A program made the translations under genes and the position numbers. Positions 11,503 through 21,110 of a DNA stretch of 30,774 bases are shown here, one piece after another. This DNA comes from Chara braunii. Lineage: Eukaryota; Streptophyta; Charophyceae; Charales; Characeae. How positions within the stretch are numbered: the first letter of the stretch is position 1; each line of letters begins with the position of its first letter. The stretch spans positions 1,365,081 to 1,395,854 of the forward strand of contig BFEA01000436.1 in assembly GCA_003427395.1 (NCBI GenBank). Reading direction: 5' to 3'. The notes beneath the pieces were generated by a model, which was given only the letters and a program-made list of their open reading frames with translations, did no database searches and was not told the DNA's origin.

Positions 11503-11503
<1 letters not shown>

Positions 11504-11704
11504 TTGGATGATCTCTGAATCAAGGACAGTTTACGTTAGAAAATAGTATGTCCTTGTGTAGGCAAGCTCTAACGATTTGAAGAAGGGTGACTATATGTAC
11601 CCTCTGTTTACTTTGTATGAATTTGGAAGTCGGCGCTTTGCAAGTTTGCATTCATAGCTGCAGTCTTCTTGGTGACTATAAACGAACCCTCTGGAATTGA
11701 TGCA

Positions 11705-12124
11705 CCCGTCCTCTCTCGCGCGCGCGCGTGCGCTCGCGCACGCACTTTTCGCCTCCACTAAGACTTGTGCAGGGGCATGATGTCTTCTGTATCGCTCGAC
11801 CTTTTTTTTATGTCCCCACCGCTCTCTCTCTCTCTCTCTCTCCTCTTGCATTTTTCTCCTCCACTAAGACTTGTGTATGGGCGTGACAATCTTCTGGATC
11901 GCTTTTTGTTTTAGATATTTCCTGCCAAAACGTTTTCGGGTTTGGGGCGCCCAAGGTTCGGCCGTTTGGTACTACCGGCCCAATGTTTTCCATGTGGGGT
12001 ACTACGGGCCCATGTGTTGCTCCAAGGCCTATTTGGGCCGGTAGGACCAAACGGCCGAACTTTGGGAGCCCCAAACCGAAAACGTTTTGTTCTACCAGTT
12101 ATCCCTTTTGTTTTGGATGTTCCC

Positions 12125-12181
<57 letters not shown>

Positions 12182-12225
12182 GCATGACAATCTTCTGGAT
12201 TGCTTTTTTCTTTTATCTTCCAACT
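11705..12225 (+). repeat. Three degenerate copies of a CT-flanked unit
   Basis: The phrases CCACTAAGACTTGTG and GGCATGACAATCTTCTGGAT followed by a T-rich run recur, each associated with alternating or CT repeats: about 11753-11812, 11862-11920 and 12179-12220 (the third lacks the first phrase). The last two copies are separated by a fold-back element (11926-12089) and a CT tract. Confidence 0.6.
11926..12089. mobile_element. Fold-back MITE, 164 bp
   Basis: The ends CAAAACGTTTTCGG and CCGAAAACGTTTTG are inverted repeats. Pairing continues inward for about 57 bp per arm (TTCGGCCGTTTGG with CCAAACGGCCGAA, then CCGGCCCAA with TTGGGCCGG) with a few mismatches. No coding content. No convincing target duplication was found. 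Confidence 0.75.
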
Positions 12226-12236
12226 GGTCTCTCCTT

Positions 12237-12328
<92 letters not shown>
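12126..12328. repeat. (CT)n and (CT)n(CA)n microsatellites
   Basis: CT tract at 12126-12175, then a CT tract from 12240 that passes directly into a CA tract (about 12280-12328). Long open frames run through these tracts on both strands and are artefacts. Confidence 0.95.
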
Positions 12329-12332
<4 letters not shown>

Positions 12333-13330
12333 GCTATCATCATGTGCACCTATTCTTCCGTTTCTGGAGTGCTGCTTGATCGAGTTCGTTCTTTACATGA
12401 CAGAGTTTCAAAACGTAAAAGCCAATTATCCCGAGGACGACCTGAACCTTGCAGTTACGATTACCATGATCGAGTGCGCGTTTGTCAGTGCGTTCGGGGT
12501 GCGTGTGAGTGTACGGCTACCAAGGTGTGGGTGCGCGTGCTTGCATCATGGTATACGTGCGGTACACTTTTGTCCGTATCTGGGGGTTTTCCAGTTCACA
12601 ATGAAGTTCAGCAATTTCGTTATATATTGCTATAAAGCCTATAAATATTACTATAAAGCCTATAATGGCCCAGAATTCATGAGCCACTGCAAGGATTTCT
12701 GTCTGTTCTTTTTCTTTGTTTTTAAGTACGCTATATTCTTCTGTCAATTTCTCAGGCGTTCTGCGATGTCGTGGAGCAGATCTTTCATCTTTCACTACCT
12801 ACTTACCACTACTCCTAACTTCCTAAGGCTATACAGGGGAGCCCTGCACGCATAGCTCTCTCTCTTCAGTGAAGGGAGGTTACCTCTAGAAGTGGGCGGT
12901 ACATGCAAATTACCTCCCACTCCTATTTGTTTTTTCTACTTCCTGAAAATTGGATTGTGCACGTTGGGTCTCAGACACGTGGACCTACACTCCCAAACAC
13001 TATTAAAAAAAAAAAAAACATGAAATTTGATCCCCCCCCTAGGAGTCCCCAAACCTACCTCGAAGCTATGAATCTTCCCCGGAGGCGGCCATGCACGGCC
13101 AAGGCCGCGACTGCGCAACTTCGCGGCCACGTGGTGGCCTCCACCCTGGCGGCCAGGTGGAGGGGGGCGCAGGGGTTTGGGAGGTGGATTGGGGTTGTGC
13201 AACCCCAGCCCCCACCCCTCAAACAAAAAAAAAAGAAAAAAGAAACTATTTCTTGGGGCGGTGAATTTGGTGATGAAAGATGATAAGAAAAAAAAAATAG
13301 CAAAGAAAAACTTTTTTTTTTTCCGTTTTT
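12329..13330. other. Intergenic DNA, no gene recognised
   Basis: The 12330-12855 part is open in one frame, but only as the tail of a frame through microsatellites. A duplicated CTATAAAGCCTATAA occurs near 12630-12665. 13060-13175 is GC-rich with imperfect palindromes of GGCCACGTGG type, bounded by A runs at 13005-13018 and 13224-13240. Confidence 0.45.
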
Positions 13331-13339
13331 TTTCCTTTC

Positions 13340-13425
13340 GATGATTGATTAATTGGTTGATTGATTGACTGATTGATTGATTGATTCGTGGGGGAGGGAC
13401 CGCCCCCCCCCCGCCCCAACCCCCC

Positions 13426-13466
<41 letters not shown>

Positions 13467-13586
13467 GCAGGTGCGCGTGTGCGTGCAAGTTTTTTTCATG
13501 TTGATTGATTGATTGATTGATTGCTGGGGGAGGGGAGGGGTCGCCCTCAACCCCTGCACCGCCCCTCACACACACACACACACATA
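13340..13586. repeat. Duplicated compound unit (GATT)n - G run - C run - (CA)n
   Basis: The order of a GATT tract, GTGGGGGAGGG, a C-rich run, and a CA tract occurs twice: about 13340-13465 and 13499-13586. The shared order across four simple sequences indicates duplication of a compound block, not chance neighbours. Confidence 0.65.
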
Positions 13587-13820
13587 GACACACATACTGA
13601 TCGTGATTCCAAAATAACAGTACTTTTTTTTTGAGAAAACTAGGGCGCTGTCAGGGTTAGAGTTTGAAAATACGTTTCAAACTGCCGTTTTGGAGTCAAA
13701 GCCCCTCTGAAGTTTACACTGCAGTCCAAACTCACTGCAGTCCAAACTCTTCGGTAGCGTGCCTGTCACAGGGCAGAGTTTCTAACTGCAGTCTAGTCAT
13801 CCACGTCGGAGGGCCACGCC

Positions 13821-14260
13821 GTTATCCAAAAAAAAAAAGAAGAAACAAGAAGAAAAAAAGAAAAGCTCGTGGCGCTGTATCTTTCCATGATCTAGCGGAA
13901 GATTCACTCTTAGTTTCCAGGATAGAAATGTGCAAAACGAGAGTGAATATTGGCTAGAACATGGAAAGATACAGCGCCATGATTTCATTTTTTTTGTGCA
14001 ACGGGGATACAGGGGCCCAACGAGATACACGGGCCAGGCCGTTTTCCAAAAAAAAAAAGAAGAAACAAGAAGAAAAAAAGAAAAGCTCGTGGCGCTGTAT
14101 CTTTCCATGTTCTAACAGAAGATTCACTCTCAGTTTCCACAATCGAAATGTGGAGAAAGAGAGTGGATCTTCCCTAGAACATGGAAAGATACAGCGCCAC
14201 GAGCTTTTCTTTTTTTTTTGGCAAGGGGGATACAGGGGCCCAACGAGATACACGGGCTGA
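13821..14260. repeat. 220-bp tandem duplication with fold-back cores
   Basis: Units start at 13821 (GTTATCC) and 14041 (GTTTTCC) and are near-identical for the first 70 nt, then more diverged. Each contains a hairpin built from GGCGCTGTATCTTTCCATG and its reverse complement. In unit 2 the arms 14079-14114 and 14175-14210 pair perfectly over 36 bp. Confidence 0.85.
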
Positions 14261-14460
14261 CAACAACGCAGAGGGCCTAGAGGATACACGTGCTGAAAAC
14301 AAAGTTTCTTTTCCCTTTTTTTTCTTTTTTGTTTTTCCTTCTCAGATTTACCTACCTACGCGTGTCATCCTTGGGCCTCGAGGCGTTGCATCTTTCCATA
14401 TTCTAGTGGAAGATTCACTCTCGTTTTGCACTTTTTTTTTTTTTTTTTTTTCATATCTAA

Positions 14461-14972
14461 GGGTCTGATCCCACCACTACACTACAGCCCAGTTACACTG
14501 TAGTTTTGGGATCCCACAGCGTGTTACACTGTAGTTTCGGGATCCCACCACTACACTACCGTTGTGGAGTTCGCCGAAATATTTTGCACGCATTTTGTGT
14601 CGGAATGTCTTGGCAGCACGCCCTCGAAGGGCTCGAGCAAAGTTACTTCATTTTTTGTGTAGACGGTTTGGGCACAACGGCCGCCAAAAAGAGGGAACTT
14701 TTTTTTTTTGTGTTTTTTTTTTTTCAGTTGTCCGTCCAGCCCGTTAGGAACGTCCGAGGTCCACATGCGTGTGTGACATGTCGTCTGGCGGTACAACGGA
14801 AATGTCCACCCTCAAAATGCAGCTAATGGAAAGTCGCAGCGGGTCCAGGAAAACCACCGAGGAAGTAGGTGTCGTCGGATCCGCTTTCTGTAGCCGGGCC
14901 CGTAGCTGACGCTGACACTATTGTAGTGCTTTTTCGTCACTACTTGCGTAGTGTAGTGGTGGGATCAGACCC
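14461..14972. mobile_element. PIF/Harbinger-like MITE, 512 bp
   Basis: The ends are inverted repeats of about 25 bp starting GGGTCTGATCCCACCACTAC, flanked by the 3-bp direct duplication TAA (14458-14460 and 14973-14975). GG-starting inverted repeats with a TAA/TTA duplication are typical of the PIF/Harbinger superfamily. The TIR sequence recurs inside, with GTTACACTGTAGTTT repeats. No transposase frame. It interrupts element 1, so it is the younger insertion. Confidence 0.8.
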
Positions 14973-15448
14973 TAAGCACCGTCGCGTGGCTGGCCACTGC
15001 CGCTATGCCTCCGCCACAGCCTAGGTAAAAAAAAGAAAGAGAGAGTGCATCTCGTCGTGTGGCTGGGCCACGGCCGCGATGCCTCGGCCACGGCCGAGAT
15101 ATAAAATAAAAAAAAAGAAAAAAAAAGCACATGCCGGACTGGACTGCAGTTGCAAACTCGGCCTTGCGACTGTTGTGCATGTAGAGAGTTTCGACTGCAG
15201 TTGAAACTTGGGACGGGACTGGACTCGAAAACAGCAGTTCGAAATGCATTTACAAACTGCTTTGGTGACTGCGCCCTAGTTACCCCTTTTTTTTTTTTTT
15301 TTTTTTTCTATCCTTGACCATTTCTGTCTTAGAATTCCCACCCAGAGCCAGCTATAAGCTGGGATACGACCCAACATGTTCTCCGGGTTGTTTGTGGAGG
15401 GATTCCCGGCCTCCGTTGGATTTGGCAATAATTCAGTCTTTTGTTAAA

Positions 15449-15981
15449 AAAAAAAAAAAACGTAAAATCGAAGAGGACAGAACTGTCAACAAAAAATCCC
15501 CCCCCAAAAAGAATGTTTTTTTTTGCCTTTTTTTTTTCTTCTTCTCTCCGTCTTTTCTGTTTTTTTTTTTTTACAATTCCAAAAAGTTCATTGTTTCCTA
15601 AAAAAAAATATGGGGTTGTAGGGTTTACACCTAGGCTACCAGAGTGGCCCGGGGTCACTTGCCCGGGCCAAAAACAATAAAAAAAATAAAAAAATAAAAA
15701 ATATTTTTATTTTTGTTTCTAAATTTGGTGCAGAATTTCGATGTGACCCTGAGGCAAAAGTTGTTCAGTTTATTTTTCTTCATAACATAGTTGTTGTTTG
15801 GAATTTTTTGATTTTTTTTTTTTTTTTTTTTTTTGGCTGGTACCTTCCCTGGTCCTTGCACGGGCTGGCCACCCGGGACCCGGACGGCCCGGCTGGTAGC
15901 CTAGGTTTACACCCAAAAAAAAAAAAAAAAAAAACATAAAATCGAAGAAGACAAAGAACTCTCAACAAAAAATCCCCCCCC
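15449..15981. repeat. Repeat block with 294-bp inverted-repeat element
   Basis: The phrase TAAAATCGAAGA(G/A)GACA ... CAACAAAAAATCCCCCCC occurs twice in direct orientation (about 15462-15505 and 15938-15981). Between them, 15621-15642 and 15893-15914 are inverted repeats (20 of 22 positions) bounding a 294-bp segment with A/T runs. The flank 15537-15625, containing TCTCCGTCTTTTCTG and CATTGTTTCCT, recurs at about 17460-17545. These are probably nested fragments of non-autonomous elements. Confidence 0.6.
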
Positions 15982-15982
15982 A

Positions 15983-16773
15983 GGGGTCTGGTCCCACCTG
16001 TGTTGTTGAGAAAACTCATCGTGGAATTTCTACGTGCTCTTTCGACAGGATGTGGCCGTCGACAGGGCTGCGATCCCACGGTTGGAAATATTTCGAAATG
16101 TTGATGTCCTACCGGGTGAGTTGAATGATTTTTTTTTTTGTAGGACTTCAAATGGACTCTCGCAATGGAGGGAAGGCGGCATGGGCAAGCGCCACGGAGT
16201 TGAGAAAGCTACCCTCCATGGTCGAGGGTAGGTTTCTCAACATGGTCGATGAGAAATTTTGCGATTTTTGGGATTTTTAGTCGCCTTCTGCTGTTCCCCG
16301 TTTCTCGTATACTGTGTCAGGCACTTCGTCAGTGCAATGAAAGCCGTAACTGTCGTGCCTGGGCTCTATAAGGCCTTGCTCCGTTGCTCACCACATGCAC
16401 AAACAAAAGAAAAAAGAAAGTCGATGTATGTTTCCGTGTTCTTGCCTATATTCATTGCTCTTTGGACCCACTTCCACGTCCTCGTGTTTCCACATCATGG
16501 GGCCTCGCTGCACTACTCTCGACATGCACAAAAGACAAAAATCATGGCAGTGCATCTTTCCATATTCTAGGGGAAGATTCACTCTCGTTTTGCACATTTC
16601 GAGAGTACTGCAGGGAGGCCCATATGGTACTTCAAGATACGCAGAATCCTCGACAGAAACCACTATTCTCGCATCATTTTCTTAAAATGAATAAAAACTG
16701 CTACGAATGAATCTGAAATGCATCTTTTGGACACCGTTGAGGTTTCTCAACTCAACGGCCGTAGGTGGGACCA
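15983..16773. mobile_element. TIR element of GGGGTCTGGTCCCACC type
   Basis: The left end is GGGGTCTGGTCCCACCTGTG followed by TTGTTGAGAAAACTC. The right end is CTCAACGGCCGTAGGTGGGACCA. It contains a hairpin at 16199-16241 and a fragment of the ATCTTTCCAT repeat family near 16541-16610. No coding content. The right end abuts the next element, so its outermost bases are lost or shared. Confidence 0.55.
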
Positions 16774-17425
16774 GGGGTCTAGTCCCACCTACAGCGTTGA
16801 GTTTTCTCAACGCGGAGCTTTCTATCACGTGTGGCATGGTGGGACGGAGCTCTGCCGTTGATGTATTGCGAATCTAACGGTACCAAAATACAGGAGAATA
16901 GTCTATTAGATTTAGTCATTTTGTAGAATTTTTTTTTGACGTGAAATCCGTTCTGTAGTATGCGTTGGCCCTTTTGGTTTGGGCGGGAAGCCATTTTCCG
17001 TTGAGCAAACTACCCTACCGAGGGTAGGGTACATTTCTCAACTTCAGTGCCTTTCCTTTTTTTTGTTTTTTCAGTCCTCATTGCATCCTGAAACGGAGGA
17101 AGTCTGACAGCTGTGTTTGGCTGTCTGGCATCAAACTCGTTTCCTTCTTTGGGCAATGAATGCATTTGGCCATCCACGTCGTCCCTGTCCATTTTACAAA
17201 TGGTGACCTCCTGTCCCCTCACCACGGGGAGTATCCTTTTTCACGGAGACGTTCACTCCGACATGTTTCATTTCTCCCAGTTATGTTATAAAAAATAAGG
17301 AGAAAAGCTGTTTCTAGCGTTTTTTCAGTTTTTTTATTTGTTGTTTCGAATTTATTAATGTCGACAGGGCGTCACACCATTGAGTTTTCTAAACTCAACA
17401 ACCGTAGGTGGGACCAGACCCCAGA
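16774..17425. mobile_element. Second TIR element abutting the first
   Basis: The left end is GGGGTCTAGTCCCACCTACA followed by GCGTTGAGTTTTCTCAACGC. The right end is CTCAACAACCGTAGGTGGGACCAGACCCC. It contains a hairpin at 17000-17042 of the same design as that at 16199-16241. The TIR resembles that of the 14461-14972 MITE, so a PIF-like origin is plausible. No clear target duplication. Confidence 0.55.
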
Positions 17426-17528
17426 CCCCAGAAAAAAAAGAAAAAATTGCTTTTTTTTTTTTCTTCTCTCCGTCTTTTCTGTTTTTTTTTTAACAATTCC
17501 GAAAAATTCATTGTTTCCTTAAAAAAAA

Positions 17529-17595
17529 CATGGGGTTGTAGGGGGTTGTAGGGGGTTGTAGGGTAAAAAACCCTACAACCCTTTTTTTTTTTTTT
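17529..17595. repeat. GGGTTGTA repeats with inverted copy
   Basis: GGGGTTGTAGG occurs three times in tandem, then CCCTACAACCC after an A run, making a small fold-back. It is not the plant telomere repeat (TTTAGGG). Confidence 0.7.
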
Positions 17596-17710
17596 GCCTA
17601 TTACTTTGTACGAGGAAAATCATGTAAATTCGTGGCTACGGTGCGGCCGACCCCAGCCGCGGATGCGGGCATAAACATGGCCGAGCCCGACCCCGCGGCC
17701 ATGGCCCCGT

Positions 17711-17886
17711 GGGATACATAGCCCTGAGGTTGGCCTTGTGCTCTTGGTGCTGACGAGACAAATGATACTGGGGGATACATAGCCCCGAGGTTGGCCTTGT
17801 GCTCTTGGTGCTGACGAGACACTAGTAGGGTTGACCGCAGAGGTTGGCCTTGTGCTCTGGGTGCTGACGAGACAAATGATACTGGG
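17711..17886. repeat. Minisatellite, three copies of a ~53-61-bp unit
   Basis: The phrase GAGGTTGGCCTTGTGCTC followed by GGTGCTGACGAGACA starts at 17726, 17787 and 17840. Spacings of 61 and 53 are not multiples of three, so the 150-codon - strand frame across it (18053-17601) changes register between copies and is unlikely to be a conserved protein. Confidence 0.8.
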
Positions 17887-18016
17887 GTTGGATTGTTGAC
17901 AGGATAGTTTCGCCCGTGCTTTTTTCGAAATTCGGTCCGATTATCATCATGATGCTTAATCAGTGAGGTTCTTGGTGTTGCGTTTCTTTCACCCCCTTTA
18001 TACTGGATGACGCTTT

Positions 18017-18470
18017 CTGCCTGTAGGACAATAGAGGACGTGGTGAGGATCACCTAGAACGATGAGCCTGATGCTGCCCAGTGCCCACTCGTCAGGTCTG
18101 TCGTTTCGGGATGGTCTCTACCTGGTTGTGTAAAGCCGGCTGCTCAGCTCTGCTAAATTAGGGCATGGGGTTTGACATAGTGTGGCTGCTTTTTACTCTG
18201 TAGATAATTTGCGGTTAACAGATATAAAATTTGACACTGCCTGTAGGACATTAGAGGATGTGGCGGGGATCACCTAGAATGATGGACCTGAATCACCTGA
18301 TGCTGCCCTCTCCTCAGGTCTGTCATTTTGGGCTGGTCTCTGCCTGGTTCTGAGAAACCTACTGCAGTAGTACTGCTGAGCTCTGCTAAAATTACGGCAT
18401 GGGTTTTGACTTAGTGTGGCTGTTCTTTTTCTGTAGATAAATTCGCGGTTAGCAGATTTAAAACTCAACA
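18017..18470. repeat. 220-bp tandem duplication
   Basis: CTGCCTGTAGGACA(A/T)TAGAGGA begins at 18017 and again at 18237. Both copies run through GGATCACCTAGAA, CTCAGCTCTGCTAAA or its variant, and end with TAGATAA...GCGGTTA(A/G)CAGAT. The second copy is slightly longer. No coding content recognised. Confidence 0.8.
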
Positions 18471-18530
18471 CTATATTAGGGTTATGCCCTTATGCAAGGA
18501 TTTGGGTCCTCGGCAGGCCTGAAGGGCCCC

Positions 18531-19494
18531 TGTTGCATATGTGCCCGCCCTAAGTGAAGGCGGGCCAAACAAAACATGAGCGGCCCTCGGCTGTCAATAT
18601 CGTATTTGGGGTCCAGACAGCTGCGACGCACCAATTGGTTAAAGGAAATACAGACCAAGCAGCAAGAAAATTCCACAGCCTTCCTGGCCCTTATGAAAGT
18701 GCAGACCGTGGTCCGTGGGCAAGAATCGCAGCCTCATACACAGAGTTGGGAGGCCCAACCGAATGAGGCCCAGTAGCCGCGGCAGAGGCGCAGCGTACTG
18801 GGGCCTACCGGAAGCATCTGGGCTGAGGCCCACGCCAGCCAGGCCTCCAATCGAGGCAGGTTCTTTCCATATAGGAGAGAGCTCGCTGCCTGGCTTGTTA
18901 TTCAACACTGGCATGCCGCCGGCAGCGCTGCTGGAGCGATTGCTCGTGGGCTACTGCTGGCGCTGAGAGGCAAGGTGCTAGCGCGTGCGGTCGTGCAGGG
19001 AGCAAGGCACTGCTGCGGGTAGCGCCATAGCCCAACCTCCATAGCTGGTTAGGTTTGGACTACAGTGAGGCACAGGGGTGGTCTTCGAGTGAACAGAGGG
19101 AAGACGTAGGAGTAAGTCAATGGAGAGAGAGAAGGATGATGATGATGATGATGTGAGGGCACATACGTGGTATCGGCGATGGTCTGCATCGGGCGACATC
19201 TTCAAGTACTTTGTGGGCTGCTGACGTCAACAGTTGTATTGCCAATTAGTAGGCAGACTGTAGCTGTGTAGGAAGTAGGCTGGGCGCCAAGCGCCAAGTA
19301 GGGAGATAGGGCCTGGACACTCATGTTGGTGGTGGCGAGAGCAAGCTCTCATTGACATTGGTTTTCGGTGTTACGATTCTTCATTGGTGTTATATTGGTG
19401 CAGTTCTGCTTTCTGGACACTATGATACTATCTGGCCTTCAATGTGATTGTGCATTCTGGACATTCTTATCTGCTATTGCTAATTTTCCTTGCA
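18531..19494 (+). mobile_element. Possible copia-type LTR remnant
   Basis: The right boundary is supported by CA at 19493-19494 followed by a primer-binding site. The left boundary is a guess: TGTTGCATAT at 18531 would give a 964-bp TG...CA repeat. No second LTR and no gag-pol coding sequence is seen in the window. It may be one end of a broken or truncated element. Confidence 0.35.
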
Positions 19495-19497
19495 ATT

Positions 19498-19509
19498 TGG
19501 TATCGGAGC
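19498..19509 (+). promoter_or_regulatory. Retrotransposon primer-binding site (tRNA-iMet)
   Basis: TGGTATCGGAGC differs at one position from TGGTATCAGAGC, the sequence complementary to the 3' end of plant initiator tRNA-Met used by many copia and gypsy elements. It lies 3 nt after a CA-ended sequence, the expected geometry. Confidence 0.6.
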
Positions 19510-20215
19510 TGGTTCGAAGTGTGAGGCAGTGATAAGGCTTGGGCGTTGAGGCGGCCCAGGGTCGTGTGGTCGCGCCAGGAAGCTATGTGGTGACATTAGG
19601 GGTGTACGCTGGATGATGAGAGCTCGCTGATGTGGCATTTAAGCCGAGGTGGAACTGCATTTTGCTGTCGGTTGTGTCGAGGCAAAGACCGGTCATCATA
19701 AATGCACATCAGGTTGCCACTGTGAAATCTGTGGTTGGGTGCAGCATTATGAGGTACGTTGCTCTCCTCCTTATCTACCCTCTCCATTACTTCTTACCAT
19801 TGTCAACCAGAAGAAGTAGTCTGCCAGCACGCCCCCTATACCTCGCGCCGTGTCTGTCACCCATGGGAGGGTCGATCGGGGCTCCTGTAACCTGTAAGAA
19901 AACAGTTACTCCACATCCACACAAACAAAGACTGGAACCGACTTTAGACAACCTCGAGTCTCTCACAACCCACCGTCTGGAAGGAACAAAAATATTGTTT
20001 TCATTTAGTCCAAAATAATAGGACTCAATGCACTACTTCCAGCCTCAGAAATAGATCTCGTGCCCAAATCAGGGAAATCAGTCTGAGTCCCGACTGATCT
20101 TAGTAACAGTCTGGGTGGGATCCTCTGCCCGATAGGGTGCCGCCAGTAACGGGCTCGCTGATCCCAGGGAATCACGCTAGAGCTCTCCGTGTCCGAGCTA
20201 GATTCTCGGGCCCAC
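19510..20215. other. Downstream of the LTR edge, no intact gene
   Basis: This would be the leader and gag start of the retroelement, but there is only a short 128-codon open frame (19632-20018, +) without recognisable motifs. It is probably decayed. Confidence 0.4.
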
Positions 20216-20219
20216 TAGG

Positions 20220-21110
20220 GCCAAAGCTCCAGGTCTAGTTTCACCATAGACTCACTCACGTTCTGGTCCCCCTCACAAGTCTCCTCCTGACCCAGAGAGC
20301 TCCAGGCGAGATTTCGGAGGCCCTCAAATATTCTTGTCGATCCGATGGTATCGGCCCAAGTTCCAGATGTTCCAGCCTGAACTCGAGTATCCTGGTGTGG
20401 TTGCCGAAGTTTCGGCACGGCCTCTATCCCGGCCAAACCCAAGGAATTCCCGCTCAAACCCCAAATGCTTCAGCCCAAATTCCCGTTCTCAGCGAAAGGT
20501 CGCAGCCTTACACAAGGTCCCAGTGCGTCCCAAAGCCTCGGTCCGCTCATCGCCCAAACCTGTTTGAAGTTCCGGTCCTGCATGTAAAATCCATGTCCAG
20601 TGCCTCGATCTGAACCCTAGTGCAGTTCCGTTCTATATTGTCCCGGCCCGAACTCCCAATGTACCTGTGCGGTCTCAAATGTTCCAGCCTGGTGCGCAAG
20701 CCCCGGTCTGATCCCAAACCCCGATCTCCTCGTTCCTGGTCCCGTTCTGGCCCGAAGTCCCAGGCCCACTCAAAGGCCCGGTTCTGCGCTCAAAGGTCCG
20801 GTCTCGTCCGAAGTCCCGGTTCCGCCGATATTCCCAGTCCCGTCCAGAGTCGCAGTCCCACCAAAGTTACGGATCACACCCGAAAGTTCTGATCTGAGCC
20901 CTAAGGCCCTGCTCGTGTCCGAAGCCCAAAGCTTAGACTGAAGTTCAGACCCTGTCTCGAAGTCCCTAGTTCACCATCTGGAACCCTCCTGCGTTTTGAG
21001 TCTGGTTCCTTCTGATGTCCTGATCGTGTCCCAGAGACCCCTTTCGTCTGGTGTCCCGACTGTGCCCAAAGGCCCTTCCCGCTGATTGTCCCACCTTGAT
21101 CCTGATTGGA
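20220..21110. repeat. Degenerate ~18-bp satellite array
   Basis: Phrases of the type TCCGAAGTCCCGGTT, GTCCAGAGTCGCAGTC and CCCGAAAGTTCTGATC follow each other with a period of about 18-19 nt, clearest at 20750-20940 and fainter on either side. Because 18 is a multiple of three, moderately long open frames with a six-residue rhythm arise on both strands. I regard them as by-products. Confidence 0.6.

Larger units (their letters stand above)
13633..15286. mobile_element. Non-autonomous TIR element 1, with nested MITE
   Basis: The left end reads GAGAAAACTAGGGCGCTGTC. The right end is GACTGCGCCCTAGTTACCCC, whose reverse complement begins GGGGTAACTAGGGCGCAGTC. The ends therefore share the inverted core AACTAGGGCGC(T/A)GTCA. 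The interior has TGCAGTCCAAACTC motifs, a 220-bp tandem duplication with fold-backs, and a PIF-like MITE (14461-14972). Without that insertion the element is about 1.14 kb, close to the inverted relative at 22553-23564 (1.01 kb). T runs flank both sides, so a target duplication cannot be judged. No transposase is encoded. Confidence 0.7.

Noticed and set aside
11983-12855. 290-codon open frame on the + strand
   Set aside because: It exists because CT and CA tracts contain no stops. The remaining part has no recognisable domain, a biased hydrophobic/aromatic composition and overlapping frames of similar length.
13821-14260. CRISPR-like alternating repeats
   Set aside because: Only two 220-bp units with inverted arms and no regular spacers; the context is a eukaryotic transposable element.
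17529-17576. Interstitial telomere repeat
   Set aside because: The unit is GGGTTGTA-like, not TTTAGGG, and only three copies are present.
17601-18053. 150-codon - strand frame with repeated SFVSSAPRAQGQP
   Set aside because: It spans a minisatellite whose spacings (61 and 53) break the frame, so the repeated peptide is a by-product. A decayed gag fragment cannot be excluded.
20334-20892. Arg/Ser/Pro-rich + strand frames
   Set aside because: They follow the 18-bp satellite period and lack a conserved protein feature.
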